Shown here piece after piece: positions 15,635 to 25,105 of a stretch of 38,404 bases of DNA. The first letter of the stretch is position 1. Each line of letters starts with the position of its first letter. The notes beneath the pieces are model-generated. The model had not been told where the DNA came from, searched no databases, and saw only the letters and a list, made by a program, of their open reading frames with translations. The translations under genes and the position numbers were made by a program. The DNA is from Proluteimonas luteida. Its GTDB lineage: Bacteria > Pseudomonadota > Gammaproteobacteria > Xanthomonadales > Xanthomonadaceae. The stretch covers positions 1 through 38,404 of the forward strand of contig NZ_JAIWPT010000025.1 of assembly GCF_021191695.1 (NCBI RefSeq). The letters run 5' to 3'.

Positions 15635-16750
15635 CTACTGCGCCTGCGTGGGCGCCGCCAGCTGCTTCTGCACGTCCTCGCGCAGGCGCGCGAGCTCGCC
15701 TTCCGCCTCGCGGCGCTGCTGCATGCCCTCGCGATGGATGTCGCGCACTTCCTCGACGGTCTGGATCAGCTGGTCGTGGACGTGGCGCAGGGTCGCGATG
15801 TCGATGACCGCGCGCTGGTTGGCGCGTGCGGTCTCGACCGATGTCTCGCGCAGCAGGTCTGCATTGCGGCGCATCAGCTCGTTGGTGGCGTCGTCGATCG
15901 CGTTCGACAGTTCCACAGCGTTCTTCTGCTCGCCCAGCGACAGCTGGATCGCGAACTGGCGCTTCCACGACGGGATGGTGACGTTGCGGACGGTGTTGAA
16001 CTTCTCGATCAGCTGGATCGCGTTGGCCTGGATCAGGCGGATCATCGGCAGCGACTGCTCGGCCGCGTGCTGCATCACCGCGAGGTCGCCGACGCGCTTG
16101 TCGAGCAGGCGGATGGCATTGTCGATCTCGGCGCGGCGGGTGCGCGAGGCCGGGTCCTCGAGCCCGGCCAGCGCGCGCTGCTCCTGTGCCAGCTCGGCCA
16201 GCCGCTGGCGGCCGGCGGCGACGTGCACGCCGAGCGCGCGGCGCTCCTCGACGACGATGTCGAACATGCGGTCGAACTCGGACACGCGCTTGCCCTGGGT
16301 GTCCTGCTGGCGGCCGATGTCCTGCATCAGCCGTTCGATCTGCTGGTTGGTGGTGCTGAATTTCTGCACCAGCTCGTCGCGCGAGGACTTCAGGCGATCG
16401 ATCAGCGGGCCGATCACCGGCAGCCTGGAGCGTCCCTGGAATCCGCCCAGATCCAGCGAACGGGCGATGCGCACGACCTCGCCGAGCTTGTCGCCGGACG
16501 CGTCGAGATCGCTGTTGCGCACCTGGTCGAGCAGTTGGCTGGAGAATGCGGCGGTCTTGCCGGCGGCGTCGCGGCCGAACACGTGCAGGTTGCCCGGGGT
16601 GATGTCCTGCAGCGTACTGCCGACGGCGGCGATCTCCTTGCGGTCGTCCGGGGTCAGGCCCAGCGCCAGCAGCGCGCTGTCGTCGAGAGCGCCCGCGTCG
16701 GCTGTGCTGCCCGCGGGCACGATCGCGTGGTCGGGGGTGTCCTGGCTCAT
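15635..16750 (-). CDS. TelA family (toxic anion resistance) protein
   Basis: A 371-residue, mostly helical cytosolic protein of the TelA/YceH-type 'toxic anion resistance' family (PF05816). Features of the family are visible: LPVIGPLIDRLKSSRDELVQKFSTTNQQIERL, VHVAAGRQRLAEL, a coiled-coil-like region, IQLIEKFNTVRNVTIPSWKRQFAIQLSLG (the most conserved segment), and NELMRRNADLLRETSVE. The name comes from tellurite resistance, but most members have no proven function and are linked to envelope or general stress. The ATG 16750 overlaps the preceding stop (ATGA), so it is translationally coupled to the reduced TelA-like gene and, through it, to the large ATPase. Confidence 0.88.
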   Translation of the reverse strand: MSQDTPDHAIVPAGSTADAGALDDSALLALGLTPDDRKEIAAVGSTLQDITPGNLHVFGRDAAGKTAAFSSQLLDQVRNSDLDASGDKLGEVVRIARSLDLGGFQGRSRLPVIGPLIDRLKSSRDELVQKFSTTNQQIERLMQDIGRQQDTQGKRVSEFDRMFDIVVEERRALGVHVAAGRQRLAELAQEQRALAGLEDPASRTRRAEIDNAIRLLDKRVGDLAVMQHAAEQSLPMIRLIQANAIQLIEKFNTVRNVTIPSWKRQFAIQLSLGEQKNAVELSNAIDDATNELMRRNADLLRETSVETARANQRAVIDIATLRHVHDQLIQTVEEVRDIHREGMQQRREAEGELARLREDVQKQLAAPTQAQ

Positions 16751-17523
16751 GCGGCGGTCTCCTGATCGGGGCCGTGCACGGGCCCGTGGCTGTCGAGTGT
16801 AGCGGTCATGCCGGCGAGTTCGGAGGCGATCTGCGCCTCGATCGCGGCGGCATCGCGGGCCTGCACCGCGCCGGCCACGGCACCGGCTCCGAGCGCGCGC
16901 TGGCGCCAGGCCGGCACCAGCACGTCGCGGATGTTGCGGTGGCGCGCCAGCAGCGCCGTGCTCTGCGCCCGCAGCAGGGCCAGCTGGCGCGCGGTCAGCG
17001 CGTGGGTGGTCAGCACCGTGCGCAGGTGGTCGAGGCGCCGCGCGAGCTGGGCCGCTGCGTCGCCGGGCAGGGTGTCTGCCGCGGCCGGCATCGCATCGAG
17101 CCGCGCCTGCCCCTCGGCTTCGACCTGCGCCAGCCGCGCGCAACCGGCCTCGACCGCGTCGATGCAGGCTTGCTGCGCGGCCGCGTGCGTCGCCAGTGCG
17201 TCGGCGGCGCGGTCCACGTCGCGCAGCAGCACGCCGATGCGCGCAGCCAGCGCATCGGCATCGGCCTGCAGCGCGACATCGCGGCCCAGCAGCCGGCCGA
17301 TCAGGCCGACCTTGCGGCGCAGGCCGCGGGCATCGTCGGCGCGCATCGCCAGATGCAGCGCGCCCAGACGCTGGACCAGCACGGCCGCCGGCGACGCGTC
17401 CAGCGCGGCCTCGACGTCGATCGCGGCCAGCGCCGCGAGGGCGTCGTCGCCATAGCCGGCGATCGCCAGCGCGCCGGCGGGCGTCGGGACCTGCGGACCG
17501 GCGCCGGGCGCACCGGCGCTCAT
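16747..17523 (-). CDS. Reduced TelA-like helical protein
   Basis: A 258-residue Ala-rich helical protein between the large ATPase and TelA genes, linked to both by ATGA overlaps (17520-17523 and 16747-16750). Near residues 205-235 the sequence RHRNIRDVLVPAWRQRALG matches in pattern the TelA signature of the next gene (KFNTVRNVTIPSWKRQFAI), and VGLIGRLLGRDV resembles its LPVIGPLIDRL. I therefore read it as a diverged, shorter TelA paralogue that may pair with TelA as a heteromer. This is inference from short matches. No signal peptide or membrane segment is seen. Confidence 0.7.
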   Translation of the reverse strand: MSAGAPGAGPQVPTPAGALAIAGYGDDALAALAAIDVEAALDASPAAVLVQRLGALHLAMRADDARGLRRKVGLIGRLLGRDVALQADADALAARIGVLLRDVDRAADALATHAAAQQACIDAVEAGCARLAQVEAEGQARLDAMPAAADTLPGDAAAQLARRLDHLRTVLTTHALTARQLALLRAQSTALLARHRNIRDVLVPAWRQRALGAGAVAGAVQARDAAAIEAQIASELAGMTATLDSHGPVHGPDQETAA

Positions 17524-20500
17524 TGCGGCGCGTCGCCCTTGCGCCCGTCCAGCAGGCCCAGCTGGCCCAGCGCCTCGTCGAGCTTGCGTTCGGCGGGCGT
17601 GCGTTCGCGGCGCTGCTTCGCCGAGGCCGGCCCGGCGGCATTCTGGGCCGCGCGCAGGCGCAGCACCTCGACCAGTTGCGCCAGCGCGGCATTGAGCCCG
17701 GCCTGCCCCGCCAGCGATTCGCCGAGCTGCTGGAGCAGCGGATCGACCGCGGCACGCATCGAGCCGGGCAGCACGTCGGCCAGGTCGGTGCGCACAGCGG
17801 ATGCGCCCGCGTCGCGCTCGGCGATGCGCTGCAGCGAGGCCAGGATCTCCTGCCACGGCGGCGGTGCCTGCGGCGCTGCGTCGTCCGCTGCGCCCATCGC
17901 CTGCAGGCCCTGGGCGATGTCGGCCAGTTGCGCGACCACGCGCGCCCCGGTGTCGGCATCGTCGCCGCCCATCGCCTTGTTGCGCATGAAGTCGCGCTTG
18001 ATCTGCGCCCAGCGCGCGGCCTGCTCGTCGGTCATCGTGCCGCGCAGCTCGGCCAGCTTCAGCAGGTTCTCCTCCGCTCCGGTGGTCAGCAGCTGGGCCT
18101 CGCCGAGGTAGTGGTCGGCGATCAGCTGCTGCAGCTCGGCGTCGTTCATCACCGGGGAGATCTTCTCCGCCAGCTTGTTCATGTTGCGGTAGCTGCCCTG
18201 CAGCCGGAACGGCGGCTCGGTGCGGTAGCGATCGGCCTGCGCAGCGCTGGCGATGTACTGCTGGTTGACCCGGTAGACCACGTCGCGCACCTGCATCAGC
18301 CGCTGCAGCGTGGCGGTGATCTCGTTGATTTCCGCGCCGCCGTAGGCGTGCGACAGGTCGTTGGTCGAGACCTCCTTGCCGCCGGCGCGCTCGGCCAGCA
18401 GATGCAGATCGGCGAGGTCGCGGGTCGCCAGCGGCGCCAGCACCGGATTGGAGGTCAGGCTGTTCTCGATGTAGCTGAGCTTGAACGCGTCCTCCATGCC
18501 GCCGAGCACGTCGCCGAGGTTGTAGATGTCGGCGCGGTTGGCGAGCATGTCCGGGATCTTGAACACCTCGCCGGACTCGGTATACGGGTTGCCGGCCATG
18601 ACCACGCAGAACTTCTTGCCGCGAATGTCGTAGGTCTTGGTGCGCCCCTTCCACACGCCCTCGATGCGGCGCGTGCCGTCGCACAGCGAGATGAATTTCT
18701 GCAGGAATTCGGGATGGGTGTGCTGGATGTCGTCGACGTACAGCATCGTGTTGTTGCCCATCTCCAGCGCCAGGTTGAGCTTGTGCAGCTCCTGGCGCGA
18801 GGTCGCGTCGGGCGCCTGCGCCGGATCGAGCGAGCGCACCTCGTGGCCGAGCGCGGGGCCGTTGATCTTCATGAAGACCAGGCCGAGCCGGCTGGCCACG
18901 TATTCCATCAGCGTGGTCTTTCCGTAGCCGGGCGGGCTGATCATCATCAGCAGGCCCATCAGGTCGCTGCGCTTGTCCTCGCCGACCGTGCCCATCTGCT
19001 TGGCGAGGTTGTCGCCGATGATCGGCAGGTAGACCTCGTTGATCAGCCGGTTGCGCACGAACGAGGTCAGCGGCCGCGCCTTGAACTCCGACAGCCGCAG
19101 CGCGTCGCGCTCGCGCGCGGCGATGCGCTGGCGCACCTCCTGGTAGCGGTGGAACGCGGGCACGAACCGCGCGCGGTGGCTCCGCAGGCGCGACAGGAAA
19201 TCGTCGACCGACAGCTGCAGGCGGCCATCGTGGATGCGCGGATGCTCGCCGAGCAGGCCCTCGACATCAGTGATGAGCGTGGCCTCGCGCACCTGCTGGC
19301 GCAGCTCGCGGCCGGCCAGCAGCAGGACGATCGCCTCGGGCACGTAGCCGGCCAGCGGCGCCTGCGCAGGATCGCTGCACAGGCCATGCAGCCACTGCGC
19401 CGCCAGTGCCCATTGCGCCGCGGGCCGGTCGGCCAGGTGCTGCAGCGAGGCATCGAAGGTCGCGGCCATGCCGGCCGAATCCAGCGCTTGGCGCAGCGCG
19501 TCGACCAGTTGCCGGGCGTAATGGCTGAAGCCGAACGTCGGCGCCCCCTCGCGCAATTCGTCGACCAGGTAGGTGGCGGCCTCGCCGGCGAGCGCCGGGT
19601 CCAGCGGCAGCGCGACGCGGGCGATGAAGCCGGCCAGCGTGTCGGCGATCTCGGCGCGCAGCGCGTCCAGGCCTTCGCCGGCGCCGAACAGGCGCTGGAT
19701 CGCCAGTGCCCCGGCCGTGCGCTCGGGCCACTGCGCGGCATCACCGCCGTCGCCTTCGCGCGCCCAGAACAGCGCCGCCAGCGCACGCGCGGCCGGTGGA
19801 TGCACCAGCGGGCCGGCCGCCGCGTACAGCGGCAGCAGCGCGCGCAGGATCAGCGCCGCGTCGTGGTCGTGGATGCCCTTCTCGTAGCCCTCGCGGTAGC
19901 GCGGCGCGGCGAACGCGCGCACCGTGCGCTCCAGCGCCTCCGGATCGCCGGCCTGCGCGGACAGCAGCTCCAGCGACAGGTCTTCGCGTCCGGCGATCGC
20001 CGCCTCCAGCACCAGGCCGGCGAGGTACTCGGCGCGCGCGATCGACGGCGATTCCGAATCCAGCGCGACCTGCCAGTAGTCGCGCAGCGATTCCAGCTCG
20101 TCGTCGTGGATCGCCTCGTAGAAGTCGGTCCCGGTCAGGTGCACGGCCAGGCCGTCGCCGCGCGGCAGGATGGTCAGGTCCAGCGGCTGGGTGTTGACGC
20201 TGAAGCGGTGCCGCGGCCCCAGCCGGATCACCTGGCCGCCGCCCTCGAACAGGTCGCTGCGGTCGCGCAGCGCGCGTACCGCCTCGTCGCGCACGCCCTT
20301 GAGCCGGGACTCGACGTCGTCGGCCTTGACGCTGTCGCGGTAGCCGCGCAGCCGCTCGGCGAGTTCGCGCAGCTTGAGGATCAGCGCGTCGCCGGCGAAG
20401 AAGGCATTGAGCTCGTCGGCCGTGGCGAAGCGCTCGGTACGCCGCGGCAGGCCGTCGAGGATGCGCGCGGCGGCGTCGAACACCGCCTGCGCCTTGCGCT

Positions 20501-22886
20501 GGCGGTCGTCGAGCAGCGCCTGCCTGTGCGCCTCGAAGGTCTCCACCAGTTCCTCGCGCTTGGCCAGGATGTCGCTCAGGAACTGCTCGTGCTCGCCGAA
20601 CTGGCTCTCCAGTTCCTCCAGCTGCACCATCAGCCGCGACAGCTGTTCGTCGGCGCGCTCGGGATCGGTCGCCAGCGCCAGCGCACCCGCGATCGCCTGC
20701 CCGAACAGCGCGAACTGCGCGCCGAACTGGGCGACCGCCTCGGCCGAGCCGAGGCTGCGACGGCGCTGGTCGGCGCGCGCGCGCGACTGGTTCAGGCGCG
20801 CATACAGGCCGGAGATCGCCTCGACCACGCGGGTGCGCTCGGTGGCGTCGTCGACCTTCAGCGTGGCCATCAGTTCCGACAGCATGTCCAGGTCCGCGGC
20901 CAGCGCCTGCATGGCGTCGATCTGCCCGGCCAGCGCCCGCGCCGTCTGCGCCTGCCGGGCCTCGGCGTCGAGCGCCTGCAGGCGCTCGGCCAGCGGCTGC
21001 AGCGCCTTCTCGTCGGCGAGGAAGGCGCCGGTGGCGGCACCGATGCGGTCCTGCGCTTCCTGCAGCGCCTCGCCCATGCGGTCGATCGCCGCGGTGTCGA
21101 TGTAGCGCAGCTCGCGGATCGTCAGCAGATGGCCACGCTGCCGGGTGATCCCGCCCAGCGCCTCGACGAAATCCTCGATCCGGTTCCAGCTGTCGGGCTG
21201 CAGCCGGCCCAGCAGCGCACGGTGGTCCGCCTCGGCCTCGCGCATGGCCCGGTCGGACTGGCGGCGGATGCTCTCGACCTTCTCGTACTCGTCGAGCACC
21301 GACTCGCCGGTCGCGGCGATCTCGTGCAGCAGCGGGCCGGCCCCCTCGCACGCGTCGTCCTCGAGCCAGTGGTGGGCGTCGAACATGCGCCGGGTGTTGT
21401 GCACCAGCAGCTGGTAGCGCTGTACGGAGACCTCGCGGCCGTCGATCTCGCGGGCGAGGTCGAGCAGGTTGGAGATGCCGCGCACCAGTTCGGGGTTGCC
21501 GATGCGGCCCATGAAGCTGTTGCCGGTCGGCGCGCGCGCGGCGAACTCGTCGCTGGTGAACGGGGTCTGCCAGACCTGCATCGGGTGGATGCGGGTCGGC
21601 GCCTCGCCCTCGGCGTGGAACAGCACCATGCGGCCGTCGGCGAGGATCGCGTAGCCGTGGCCGAACACCGGGTTCTGCAGCGCGCGCTGGATGGTGTTGT
21701 AGACGAACAGCGCCGAGCGCCCGGCCTCGCGGTCGTAGAAGACGTACATGACGTCCTCGCCGTTGGGCGAGCGGATCGCGCGCTTGAACTGCATGCCGTC
21801 CATCTGCGCGTCGAAGGCCTTGTGCTCGCCGCTCTGCAGGTAGTAACCGCCGGGAAAGATGATCCCGTGGTCCTCGGGCAGCTGCACGCAGGCCTGGACG
21901 ATGGCGTCGTTGCGGACGATGCGGCCGGTCAGCGTGTTGTAGATCAGTCCGCGCCATTCCTGCTCGCGGTAGGGCAGCACCTTGAGCAGGATCAGCGAGC
22001 CGACCTTCGCGAAGTCGAACACCGCGTCGTCGATCGACTGGGTACGGTCCTCGACCGGTTCGCTGTAGACGCCCTGTCCGGTCTCGGTGTTGTTCTCGAC
22101 CTTGACGGTCAGGTCGCCGCCGGTGGTCTCGACGAAGATCGTGTCGAGGATGTTCAGGTGCGGGTGGCGGCCGTCGACCGCCAGCTCGCGGGTCGCGCGG
22201 GTCCATTCGAAATCGAACGGCGGCGGCAGCGCGATGTCGCGCTCGCCGCGCGAATCGAGATAGGTCAGTTCGCCGGTGTTGGCGATCGCCCAGCGGAACA
22301 CGCGCACGTCGCTGCTGCGCTCGCCGATCTGGAAGGCGGCCAGCAGGCGGCCTTCGCGCACGATCAGCTGCAGCAGCCGCGCGTGCTTGTAGTAGGCGTA
22401 GAGCTCGCCGAAATCGCGGACGAAGCCGGCGTCGCCGAGGAAGCTGCCGGGAATGTCGACCGGCACCACGTCGTAGCCGTCCGGGCCCTCGGTCAGCCGG
22501 TACAGGCCGAACACGTCCTCGACCCGGGTCCGGGTCTTGAGCCCGATGTAGACGTTGTAGCCGAACAGCAGATGGTCACCGAGCACCTGCACGATGTCGC
22601 GGCCGACGCAGTTGTTCTCGGTACGGATGCGGAAACGGCCGACGACGTCCATCCGGCTGTCGCCGAATTCCTGCAGGCGGCGCGCGTTGAGGCCTTCGGC
22701 CAGGGCGCGCAGGCGCGTGCCCTGCTCGACCAGCCGCCGCCGCAGCACCTCGTAGACGCCGCCCTGGGCGACGGCCTGGTCGGCGCGGTTGTCGCCCGCC
22801 GCGTCGCCGGCATCGGCAGGCGCCCTGCCGTCCCGGGGGGAGGCGTTGTCCTGGCGGGGCGTGCTGTCCTGGGTGGGATCGCTCAT
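17520..22886 (-). CDS. Giant AAA+ protein of the 'DNA repair ATPase' type
   Basis: A 1788-residue protein; similar large proteins next to YqiK and TelA genes are commonly labelled 'DNA repair ATPase', a name without firm evidence. The N-terminal 500 residues are beta-rich and propeller-like (GRFRIRTENNCVGRDIVQVLGD, VYIGLKTRTRVEDVFGLYRL, GYAILADGRMVLFH). Residues about 540-900 are long helical, coiled-coil-like stretches. The AAA+ module lies around 1290-1560: Walker A PPGYGKTT near 1320, Walker B MLYVDDIQ near 1380, a sensor-1-like VVMAGNPYTESGE, and MLANRADIYNLGD. The Walker B has Asp-Asp, not the usual Asp-Glu. The tail is disordered. There is no signal peptide or membrane segment. ATG 22886 follows a weak ribosome site. 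It is the third gene of a YqiJ-YqiK-ATPase-TelA cluster and probably its engine. Confidence 0.85.
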   Translation of the reverse strand: MSDPTQDSTPRQDNASPRDGRAPADAGDAAGDNRADQAVAQGGVYEVLRRRLVEQGTRLRALAEGLNARRLQEFGDSRMDVVGRFRIRTENNCVGRDIVQVLGDHLLFGYNVYIGLKTRTRVEDVFGLYRLTEGPDGYDVVPVDIPGSFLGDAGFVRDFGELYAYYKHARLLQLIVREGRLLAAFQIGERSSDVRVFRWAIANTGELTYLDSRGERDIALPPPFDFEWTRATRELAVDGRHPHLNILDTIFVETTGGDLTVKVENNTETGQGVYSEPVEDRTQSIDDAVFDFAKVGSLILLKVLPYREQEWRGLIYNTLTGRIVRNDAIVQACVQLPEDHGIIFPGGYYLQSGEHKAFDAQMDGMQFKRAIRSPNGEDVMYVFYDREAGRSALFVYNTIQRALQNPVFGHGYAILADGRMVLFHAEGEAPTRIHPMQVWQTPFTSDEFAARAPTGNSFMGRIGNPELVRGISNLLDLAREIDGREVSVQRYQLLVHNTRRMFDAHHWLEDDACEGAGPLLHEIAATGESVLDEYEKVESIRRQSDRAMREAEADHRALLGRLQPDSWNRIEDFVEALGGITRQRGHLLTIRELRYIDTAAIDRMGEALQEAQDRIGAATGAFLADEKALQPLAERLQALDAEARQAQTARALAGQIDAMQALAADLDMLSELMATLKVDDATERTRVVEAISGLYARLNQSRARADQRRRSLGSAEAVAQFGAQFALFGQAIAGALALATDPERADEQLSRLMVQLEELESQFGEHEQFLSDILAKREELVETFEAHRQALLDDRQRKAQAVFDAAARILDGLPRRTERFATADELNAFFAGDALILKLRELAERLRGYRDSVKADDVESRLKGVRDEAVRALRDRSDLFEGGGQVIRLGPRHRFSVNTQPLDLTILPRGDGLAVHLTGTDFYEAIHDDELESLRDYWQVALDSESPSIARAEYLAGLVLEAAIAGREDLSLELLSAQAGDPEALERTVRAFAAPRYREGYEKGIHDHDAALILRALLPLYAAAGPLVHPPAARALAALFWAREGDGGDAAQWPERTAGALAIQRLFGAGEGLDALRAEIADTLAGFIARVALPLDPALAGEAATYLVDELREGAPTFGFSHYARQLVDALRQALDSAGMAATFDASLQHLADRPAAQWALAAQWLHGLCSDPAQAPLAGYVPEAIVLLLAGRELRQQVREATLITDVEGLLGEHPRIHDGRLQLSVDDFLSRLRSHRARFVPAFHRYQEVRQRIAARERDALRLSEFKARPLTSFVRNRLINEVYLPIIGDNLAKQMGTVGEDKRSDLMGLLMMISPPGYGKTTLMEYVASRLGLVFMKINGPALGHEVRSLDPAQAPDATSRQELHKLNLALEMGNNTMLYVDDIQHTHPEFLQKFISLCDGTRRIEGVWKGRTKTYDIRGKKFCVVMAGNPYTESGEVFKIPDMLANRADIYNLGDVLGGMEDAFKLSYIENSLTSNPVLAPLATRDLADLHLLAERAGGKEVSTNDLSHAYGGAEINEITATLQRLMQVRDVVYRVNQQYIASAAQADRYRTEPPFRLQGSYRNMNKLAEKISPVMNDAELQQLIADHYLGEAQLLTTGAEENLLKLAELRGTMTDEQAARWAQIKRDFMRNKAMGGDDADTGARVVAQLADIAQGLQAMGAADDAAPQAPPPWQEILASLQRIAERDAGASAVRTDLADVLPGSMRAAVDPLLQQLGESLAGQAGLNAALAQLVEVLRLRAAQNAAGPASAKQRRERTPAERKLDEALGQLGLLDGRKGDAPQ

Positions 22887-22995
22887 CGCAGGTGGTGGTC
22901 CTGTCTGTCTTCAAGCGCCTTGCGCTTGCGGGGAAAGGCGGGGGGCGTTGCAGCTGCGCTGCATACAAGGCGAACGCGCCCCCATCCGCCTTCGG

Positions 22996-23023
22996 CCCCT
23001 TCCCCCGCGAGCGGGGGAAGGGG
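22996..23023. repeat. Perfect 13-bp palindrome in the YqiK-ATPase gap
   Basis: CCCCTTCCCCCGC at 22996-23008 and its exact reverse complement at 23011-23023, separated by GA. It lies in the 187-bp gap between the flotillin-like gene and the large ATPase gene, which also holds a smaller palindrome at 22912-22928 (CAAGCGC-CTT-GCGCTTG). Such C-run/G-run palindromes are common interspersed intergenic repeats in this bacterial group; it may attenuate transcription between the two halves of the cluster or be a copy of a genome-wide repeat. Confidence 0.6.
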
Positions 23024-23073
23024 TACGGCGGGCCGACCCGCAGCTGCCGCAGCGGCGAACGGACCGCGGTCGG

Positions 23074-25056
23074 TCAGCCTGCGCTCGCCGCGCTGCCATC
23101 GGCCCTGGGCTGTGGATTGCCGCGTTCGATGCCCAGGTACTTGTGCATCAGCTCCTGCACCACCGGGCTCTTGTCGGCCAGGCCCTCGATCGAACGGCCC
23201 AGCGAGACCGCCTTGATCAGGTTGTCGAACATGCCGCCGTCGCCGCCGACCAGGTCGATGTCGGCGTTGCGCAGCGCGGTGGCGATGACCTCGGCGTTCT
23301 CGCGCGAGACTTCCTTGCCCGCCTCGATCGACGCCAGCGCCTGCTTCAGGCCGGTGTCGAGCGCCATGCGGAACTCCTCGTGGCCGCGCGCGCTGTCGCT
23401 GAGCGCGTCGATCGCCTGGAACTTCTTCACCAGGCCCTCGGCCTCGGCCAGCAGCTTCTTCTCGACCACCGAGGCCTCGGCGAGGCCGATCGATTCGACC
23501 GCCGTCGCCTTGGCGCGGCCCATCTGCTCCTCGCCCTGCGCCTGCGCGGCCAGCGTCTCGGCCAGCACCCTGGCCTCGGCCGTGCCCTGGCGGAGATTGG
23601 CGTCGGCCTTGGCCTCGATCACCCTGGCCTCGGCCAGGCCCTGCTTCTCGTAGGCATTGGCGGCGGCTTCCTGCACCTGCGCGTCCGCCAGGCCCGGCGC
23701 CGCCTGCTCGGCGCGCACGCCCTCCGACAGCACCTTCTTGGCCTCGGCCTGCTTGCCGGCGGCCTCGAACTCGGCCTGCGCCAGCGTCGTGACCTCGACC
23801 GCCCGGTGCTTCGCCGCGGTCTCGCGCGCCTCGGCCTCCTTGACCTGGCGCACCAGCGCTTCCTGGGCCTTGGCCTCGGCATCGAGGATGGTCACCTGCT
23901 TGAGGCGGTCGGCCTCGGACACCTCGCGCACTTCCTTGATGCGCTCCTCTTCCTGGGCCACGGTCTTGTCGATCGAGATGCGTTCGCGGGTGATGTTGGC
24001 GACGTCCATCTTGCCCTGCTCGACGACCTTGTCGCGCTCCACGCCCTGCAGTTGCACCTCGCGGTCGGTGGTGACCTGCTCGAGCTGGCGCGCGCGCTCG
24101 ACCCGCTCGGCCTCGATCGCGACCGCGCGCTGGCGGTTCTGCGCCGCGACCTCGACCTCGCGCAGGCGGTTCTCCTCGCGGATGTCGATCAGCTGCTGGG
24201 CCTCGATGCGGGCGTTCTCGGCGACCTGGCGCTGCTCCTCCTGCACCTTGGCGGTCTCGGCCTCCTCGCGCGCGCGGATGGTCTCGACCTCGCGCTGCTG
24301 GCGCGCTTCGGCCTCGGCCTGCTGGCGTTCCAGCGACAGCGTCGCCTCGCGGGTCTCGACGTTCTTCTTGGTGATCGCCAGCCGCTCGTTCTGCTCCAGC
24401 TCGTTGGTGACCACGTTCTGCGACGCGGTCAGCTCGGTGATCTTGCGGATGCCCTCGGCGTCGAGGATGTTGTGCGGGTCGAGCACGCTCTTTGGCGTCT
24501 GCTCCAGGTAGTCGATCGCCACGTCCTCGAGCACGTAGCCGTTGAGGTCGTTGCCGATGACCGCGATGATCTCGTCGCGGAATTCCTGGCGCTTCTCGAA
24601 CAGGTCGGTGAAGTCGAACTTCTTGCCGACGGTCTTCAGCGCCTCGGAGAACTTGGCGTTGAACAGTTCGTCGACCGCGTGCTTGTCGGAGGCGCGGTCG
24701 GCGCCCAGGGCCTTGGCCACGCGCAGCACGTCGGCCTGGGTCTCGTTGACGCGCAGGTAGAACGCGACCGCGATGTCGGCGCGCATGTTGTCGCGGCAGA
24801 TCAGCCCCTCCTTGCCGCGGCGGTCGATCTGCAGCGTGATCAGGCTGATCTTCATCAGCTCGGCGCGGTACAGCACCGGGATGATCAGCGCGCCGGTGAA
24901 GCGCACCTTCGGCTGCGAGCTCATGTCGTTGACGATCAGTGCGGTGCCCTGGTCGACCTTCTTGTAGAAGGCCTTGAACAGGACGGCCGCGCCGAGCAGC
25001 ACGATCACGGTGATGCCCAGGCCGATCAGGAACGGGGCGAGCGTGGCGACACTCAT
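23074..25056 (-). CDS. yqiK: Flotillin-like membrane scaffold protein, YqiK type
   Basis: A 660-residue membrane-anchored SPFH/flotillin protein. One transmembrane helix lies at about residues 7-30 (FLIGLGITVIVLLGAAVLFKAFY). An SPFH domain follows (about 35-220: VDQGTALIVNDMSSQPKVRFTGALIIPVLYRAELMKIS, then YVLEDVAIDYLEQTP), and then a very long Glu/Ala/Arg-rich coiled coil (about 240-560) and a helical tail. Flotillins oligomerise into membrane microdomains. ATG 25056 is preceded by GAGGAG. It lies 49 bases after the YqiJ-like gene, the same pair order as in E. coli yqiJ-yqiK. Its coiled coil is acidic and could dock the large ATPase; that is inference. Confidence 0.92.
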   Translation of the reverse strand: MSVATLAPFLIGLGITVIVLLGAAVLFKAFYKKVDQGTALIVNDMSSQPKVRFTGALIIPVLYRAELMKISLITLQIDRRGKEGLICRDNMRADIAVAFYLRVNETQADVLRVAKALGADRASDKHAVDELFNAKFSEALKTVGKKFDFTDLFEKRQEFRDEIIAVIGNDLNGYVLEDVAIDYLEQTPKSVLDPHNILDAEGIRKITELTASQNVVTNELEQNERLAITKKNVETREATLSLERQQAEAEARQQREVETIRAREEAETAKVQEEQRQVAENARIEAQQLIDIREENRLREVEVAAQNRQRAVAIEAERVERARQLEQVTTDREVQLQGVERDKVVEQGKMDVANITRERISIDKTVAQEEERIKEVREVSEADRLKQVTILDAEAKAQEALVRQVKEAEARETAAKHRAVEVTTLAQAEFEAAGKQAEAKKVLSEGVRAEQAAPGLADAQVQEAAANAYEKQGLAEARVIEAKADANLRQGTAEARVLAETLAAQAQGEEQMGRAKATAVESIGLAEASVVEKKLLAEAEGLVKKFQAIDALSDSARGHEEFRMALDTGLKQALASIEAGKEVSRENAEVIATALRNADIDLVGGDGGMFDNLIKAVSLGRSIEGLADKSPVVQELMHKYLGIERGNPQPRADGSAASAG

Positions 25057-25105
25057 CGGATGCTTCTCCTCGGGATTGTGGTCCGCGTCCTGCGGACCAT
25101 GGGGT

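Noticed and set aside
17196..23216. A 2006-codon open frame on the plus strand
   Set aside because: It runs antisense to the giant ATPase, whose residues include clear AAA+ motifs and ATGA junctions; the antisense translation has no motifs and shows the Arg/His/Leu-rich composition of a GC-rich shadow frame.
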